In this document: positions 62,770-64,000 of the stretch, in pieces
Position numbering within the stretch: position 1 is the first letter of the stretch
Layout of the letters: every line of letters begins with the position of its first letter
Origin: DASQPR01 sp963836785
Lineage (GTDB): Bacteria; Actinomycetota; Actinomycetes; Mycobacteriales; Micromonosporaceae
DNA: 64,000 bases
NCBI GenBank assembly: GCA_963836785.1
Contig: CAWIKW010000006.1
Span: 62,001-126,000 of the forward strand
Reading direction: 5' to 3'
Program-made: the position numbers and the translations under genes
Notes under the pieces: generated by a model
Databases searched by the model: none
The model's input: the letters and a program-made list of their open reading frames with translations, nothing else
Told to the model about the DNA's origin: nothing

Positions 62770-63530
62770 CCGACCAGCCACCGGGCGACGGTGAGACGCC
62801 GCTGGTCGGCAACGTCACCGCCGGCATCGTCCGGGTCGGCGACACCGTACGGCGACCGGTCGGTCCGTGGACCGACAGCGTCGAGACGCTGTTGCGGCAT
62901 CTGCGCGACGTCGGGTTCACCGGCGCACCACTGCCTCTCGGCCGCGATGCGCGTGGCCGCCAGGTCCTCGAATACGTGCCGGGCGAGGTCGGACCCGAGG
63001 CGGGCACGTACGAGATCGGTGACGTCGCGTCGATCGGCGCATTCGTCCGCCGGTTGCATGACGCAATGGCATCCTTCGACCCGCCGCCCGATGCCACGTG
63101 GAACGTGCTGATCCCGGCCGATCGCGTGGAGGGCATCTGGCACCATGACGTCGCGCCGTGGAATCTCGTCCGCTCCGCCCGCGGCTGGGTCCTCATCGAC
63201 TGGGACGCCTGCGGCCCGGGTTCGCGGCTGTGGGATTTCGCGTACGCCGCGCAGGCGATGGCCGGGCTGAACGCCACTCGCCCGGTGCACGAATCGGCCC
63301 AGCGGCTGCGCGCGTTCGTCGACGCGTACGAACTTCCCGCCGGCGAGCGGCCGGCACTCGCACCGATGCTCGGTCGGCGGGCCCGGGCGATGTACGGCAT
63401 GCTGCGCGACGCGGCCGACACCGGTCGAGATCCGTGGGCTCGGATATATCGCACCGACGGGTCGTACTGGCTGGCGACCGCCGACTACCTCGACGCGAAC
63501 GTCGATGCGTGGGACGCGGCTCTGCGTTAG
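62766..63530 (+). CDS. APH-family phosphotransferase, paralogue B
   Basis: 254 residues. The start ETPLVGNVTAGIVRVGDTVR is like that of the gene at 48041. The catalytic loop GIWHHDVAPWNLVRS and VLIDWDACGPGSRLWDFAYA carry the Asp, Asn and metal Asp of the aminoglycoside phosphotransferase fold. The substrate is unknown. It is divergent from helR across a region with a perfect palindrome, so both may respond to the same signal (inference). Its TAG forms the first bases of the -10 hexamer for the metG leader. Confidence 0.85.
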   Translation: MTDQPPGDGETPLVGNVTAGIVRVGDTVRRPVGPWTDSVETLLRHLRDVGFTGAPLPLGRDARGRQVLEYVPGEVGPEAGTYEIGDVASIGAFVRRLHDAMASFDPPPDATWNVLIPADRVEGIWHHDVAPWNLVRSARGWVLIDWDACGPGSRLWDFAYAAQAMAGLNATRPVHESAQRLRAFVDAYELPAGERPALAPMLGRRARAMYGMLRDAADTGRDPWARIYRTDGSYWLATADYLDANVDAWDAALR

Positions 63531-63533
63531 GCT
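63528..63533 (+). promoter_or_regulatory. -10 hexamer of leaderless metG leader transcript
   Basis: TAGGCT ends 7 bases before the leader ATG at 63541. It starts with the TAG stop of the upstream gene. No clear -35 is seen, as is common for actinobacterial promoters. Confidence 0.6.
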
Positions 63534-63540
63534 CGCCGTC

Positions 63541-63600
63541 ATGACGCCCGCGTTCGCCGCCCACCGCGGCCAGATGATGCCCCGGGTCCGGGGCCGCTGA
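63541..63600 (+). CDS. metG leader peptide with tandem Met codons
   Basis: A 19-codon ORF, MTPAFAAHRGQMMPRVRGR, starts at the predicted transcription start and ends 17 bases before a terminator hairpin. Codons 12-13 (63574-63579) are both ATG. It lies upstream of a methionyl-tRNA synthetase gene. A ribosome waiting for Met-tRNA at these codons would cover the following C/G segment and change downstream folding. That is the logic of trp- and leu-type leader peptides. I know of no described peptide with this sequence. Confidence 0.7.
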   Translation: MTPAFAAHRGQMMPRVRGR

Positions 63601-63650
63601 CGCGCGCGTAGATCGCGAACGAGTCCCGCCAGTTCCGGGGCTCGTTTTTT
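63580..63650 (+). terminator. metG attenuator: A:B, B:C and C:D pairings with T-run
   Basis: Segment A CCCCGG (63580-63585) pairs with B CCGGGG (63588-63593). B, as CGGGGC (63589-63594), can instead pair with C, as GTCCCG (63623-63628). C AACGAGTCCC (63618-63627) pairs with D GGGGCTCGTT (63637-63646), 10 bp with one G-T, followed by TTTTTT (63645-63650). C:D is an intrinsic terminator; B:C excludes it. Confidence 0.75.
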
Positions 63651-63708
63651 GTTGCGCGGCATCGAGCGTGGCAACGGCCCCGGCCTTCCGAAGTGTCCGG
63701 AGGCACCG

Positions 63709-64000
63709 ATGACCACGTTCCTGTCCACCACGATCCCGTACGTCAACGCGGCGCCGCATATCGGTTTCGCGCTGGAAGCCGTACAGGCGGATGTCCTGGC
63801 CCGCCACCGGCGGCAGCGCGGCGAACCCGTACGACTGCTGTCCGGCACCGACGACAACTCGCTCAAGAACGTGCTGGCCGCCGAGGCCGCCGGCGTCGAC
63901 GTGGGCGCCTTCGTCGACGCGAACGCCGGCCGATTCGCCGCCCTGGCCGGTCCGCTGTCGCTCACGTACGACGACTTCATCCGGACCAGCCGCGACCCGC
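63709..64000 (+). CDS. metG: methionyl-tRNA synthetase, truncated by window end
   Basis: The first 97 residues are visible. STTIPYVNAAPHIGFALEAV holds the class I HIGH-type motif (PHIG), followed by QADVLARHRRQRGEPVRLLS, GTDDNS and the start of the connective domain. It charges tRNA-Met. The GTG/ATG choice is clear: GGAGGCACC precedes the ATG at 63709. The sequence differs from the form I expect for the main actinobacterial MetRS (PYANGPRHIGHVSG-like), so it may be a second copy, possibly giving tolerance to a MetRS inhibitor (inference). Confidence 0.88.
   Translation, partial: MTTFLSTTIPYVNAAPHIGFALEAVQADVLARHRRQRGEPVRLLSGTDDNSLKNVLAAEAAGVDVGAFVDANAGRFAALAGPLSLTYDDFIRTSRDP

Overview
The window is high-GC actinobacterial chromosome (many GTG starts, strong G/C third-position bias, DUF1707, RNHCP, DUF6325 and maltokinase-cap proteins, HelD/HelR helicase). 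Short spacing between a TAnnnT hexamer and the start codon at a dozen genes points to abundant leaderless mRNAs, also an actinobacterial habit. I cannot assign a genus. No rRNA, tRNA, CRISPR array or complete insertion sequence was recognised.

Layout. 1-5.8 kb: partial membrane protein, DUF6325 protein with a tiny Arg-rich companion, a large polytopic membrane protein, an RNHCP zinc protein and an unknown protein. 5.9-11.4 kb: a MalT-like LuxR regulator divergent from a metallo-beta-lactamase hydrolase, an SDR and an aldo/keto reductase, the last two each frameshifted. 11.5-15.9 kb: ASCH protein, secreted S53 peptidase, L-lactate permease. 16.2-18.5 kb: Erm-type rRNA methyltransferase behind a leader peptide and two mutually exclusive hairpins, a maltokinase-cap protein, and a deleted RibD-type reductase. 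18.6-24.4 kb: SRPBCC protein, lipoprotein sulfatase, TetR/MFS pair with a tandem operator, dimethylargininase. 24.4-27 kb: a decayed mobile-element scar (broken tyrosine recombinase, dif-like inverted site, zinc/coiled-coil protein, truncated hydrolase). 27-35 kb: lipoprotein, APH(6)-like kinase, and a four-gene redox-signalling operon (response regulator/thioredoxin reductase, cNMP-binding histidine kinase, UBP zinc finger, FUSC protein). 35-44.6 kb: small metabolic and membrane genes, PlsC, GDPD, a UMF1 transporter, FKBP and stress proteins. 44.7-52.7 kb: large AAA/LuxR regulator (frameshifted), DUF4242, APH, TPR, DUF899, Usp, alcohol dehydrogenase and hydrolase genes. 52.7-64 kb: acetate kinase divergent from phosphoketolase, RsgA, a GH15-like protein, FMN reductase, HelR, a second APH, and an attenuated methionyl-tRNA synthetase running off the end.

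Themes. Several genes suggest antibiotic or translation stress: erm, helR, three APH-like kinases, a drug-efflux MFS and metG. Phosphoketolase plus acetate kinase give a phosphoketolase shunt yielding ATP and acetate. The most interesting signal is at 63528-63709. A leaderless 19-codon leader ORF with two consecutive Met codons is followed by segments able to form the A:B, B:C and C:D pairings of a classical ribosome-mediated attenuator, ending in an intrinsic terminator with six T just before metG. The erm leader at 16458-16700 is a second attenuation-like device. Four genes carry one single-base frame change each, which may be consensus errors or real decay.
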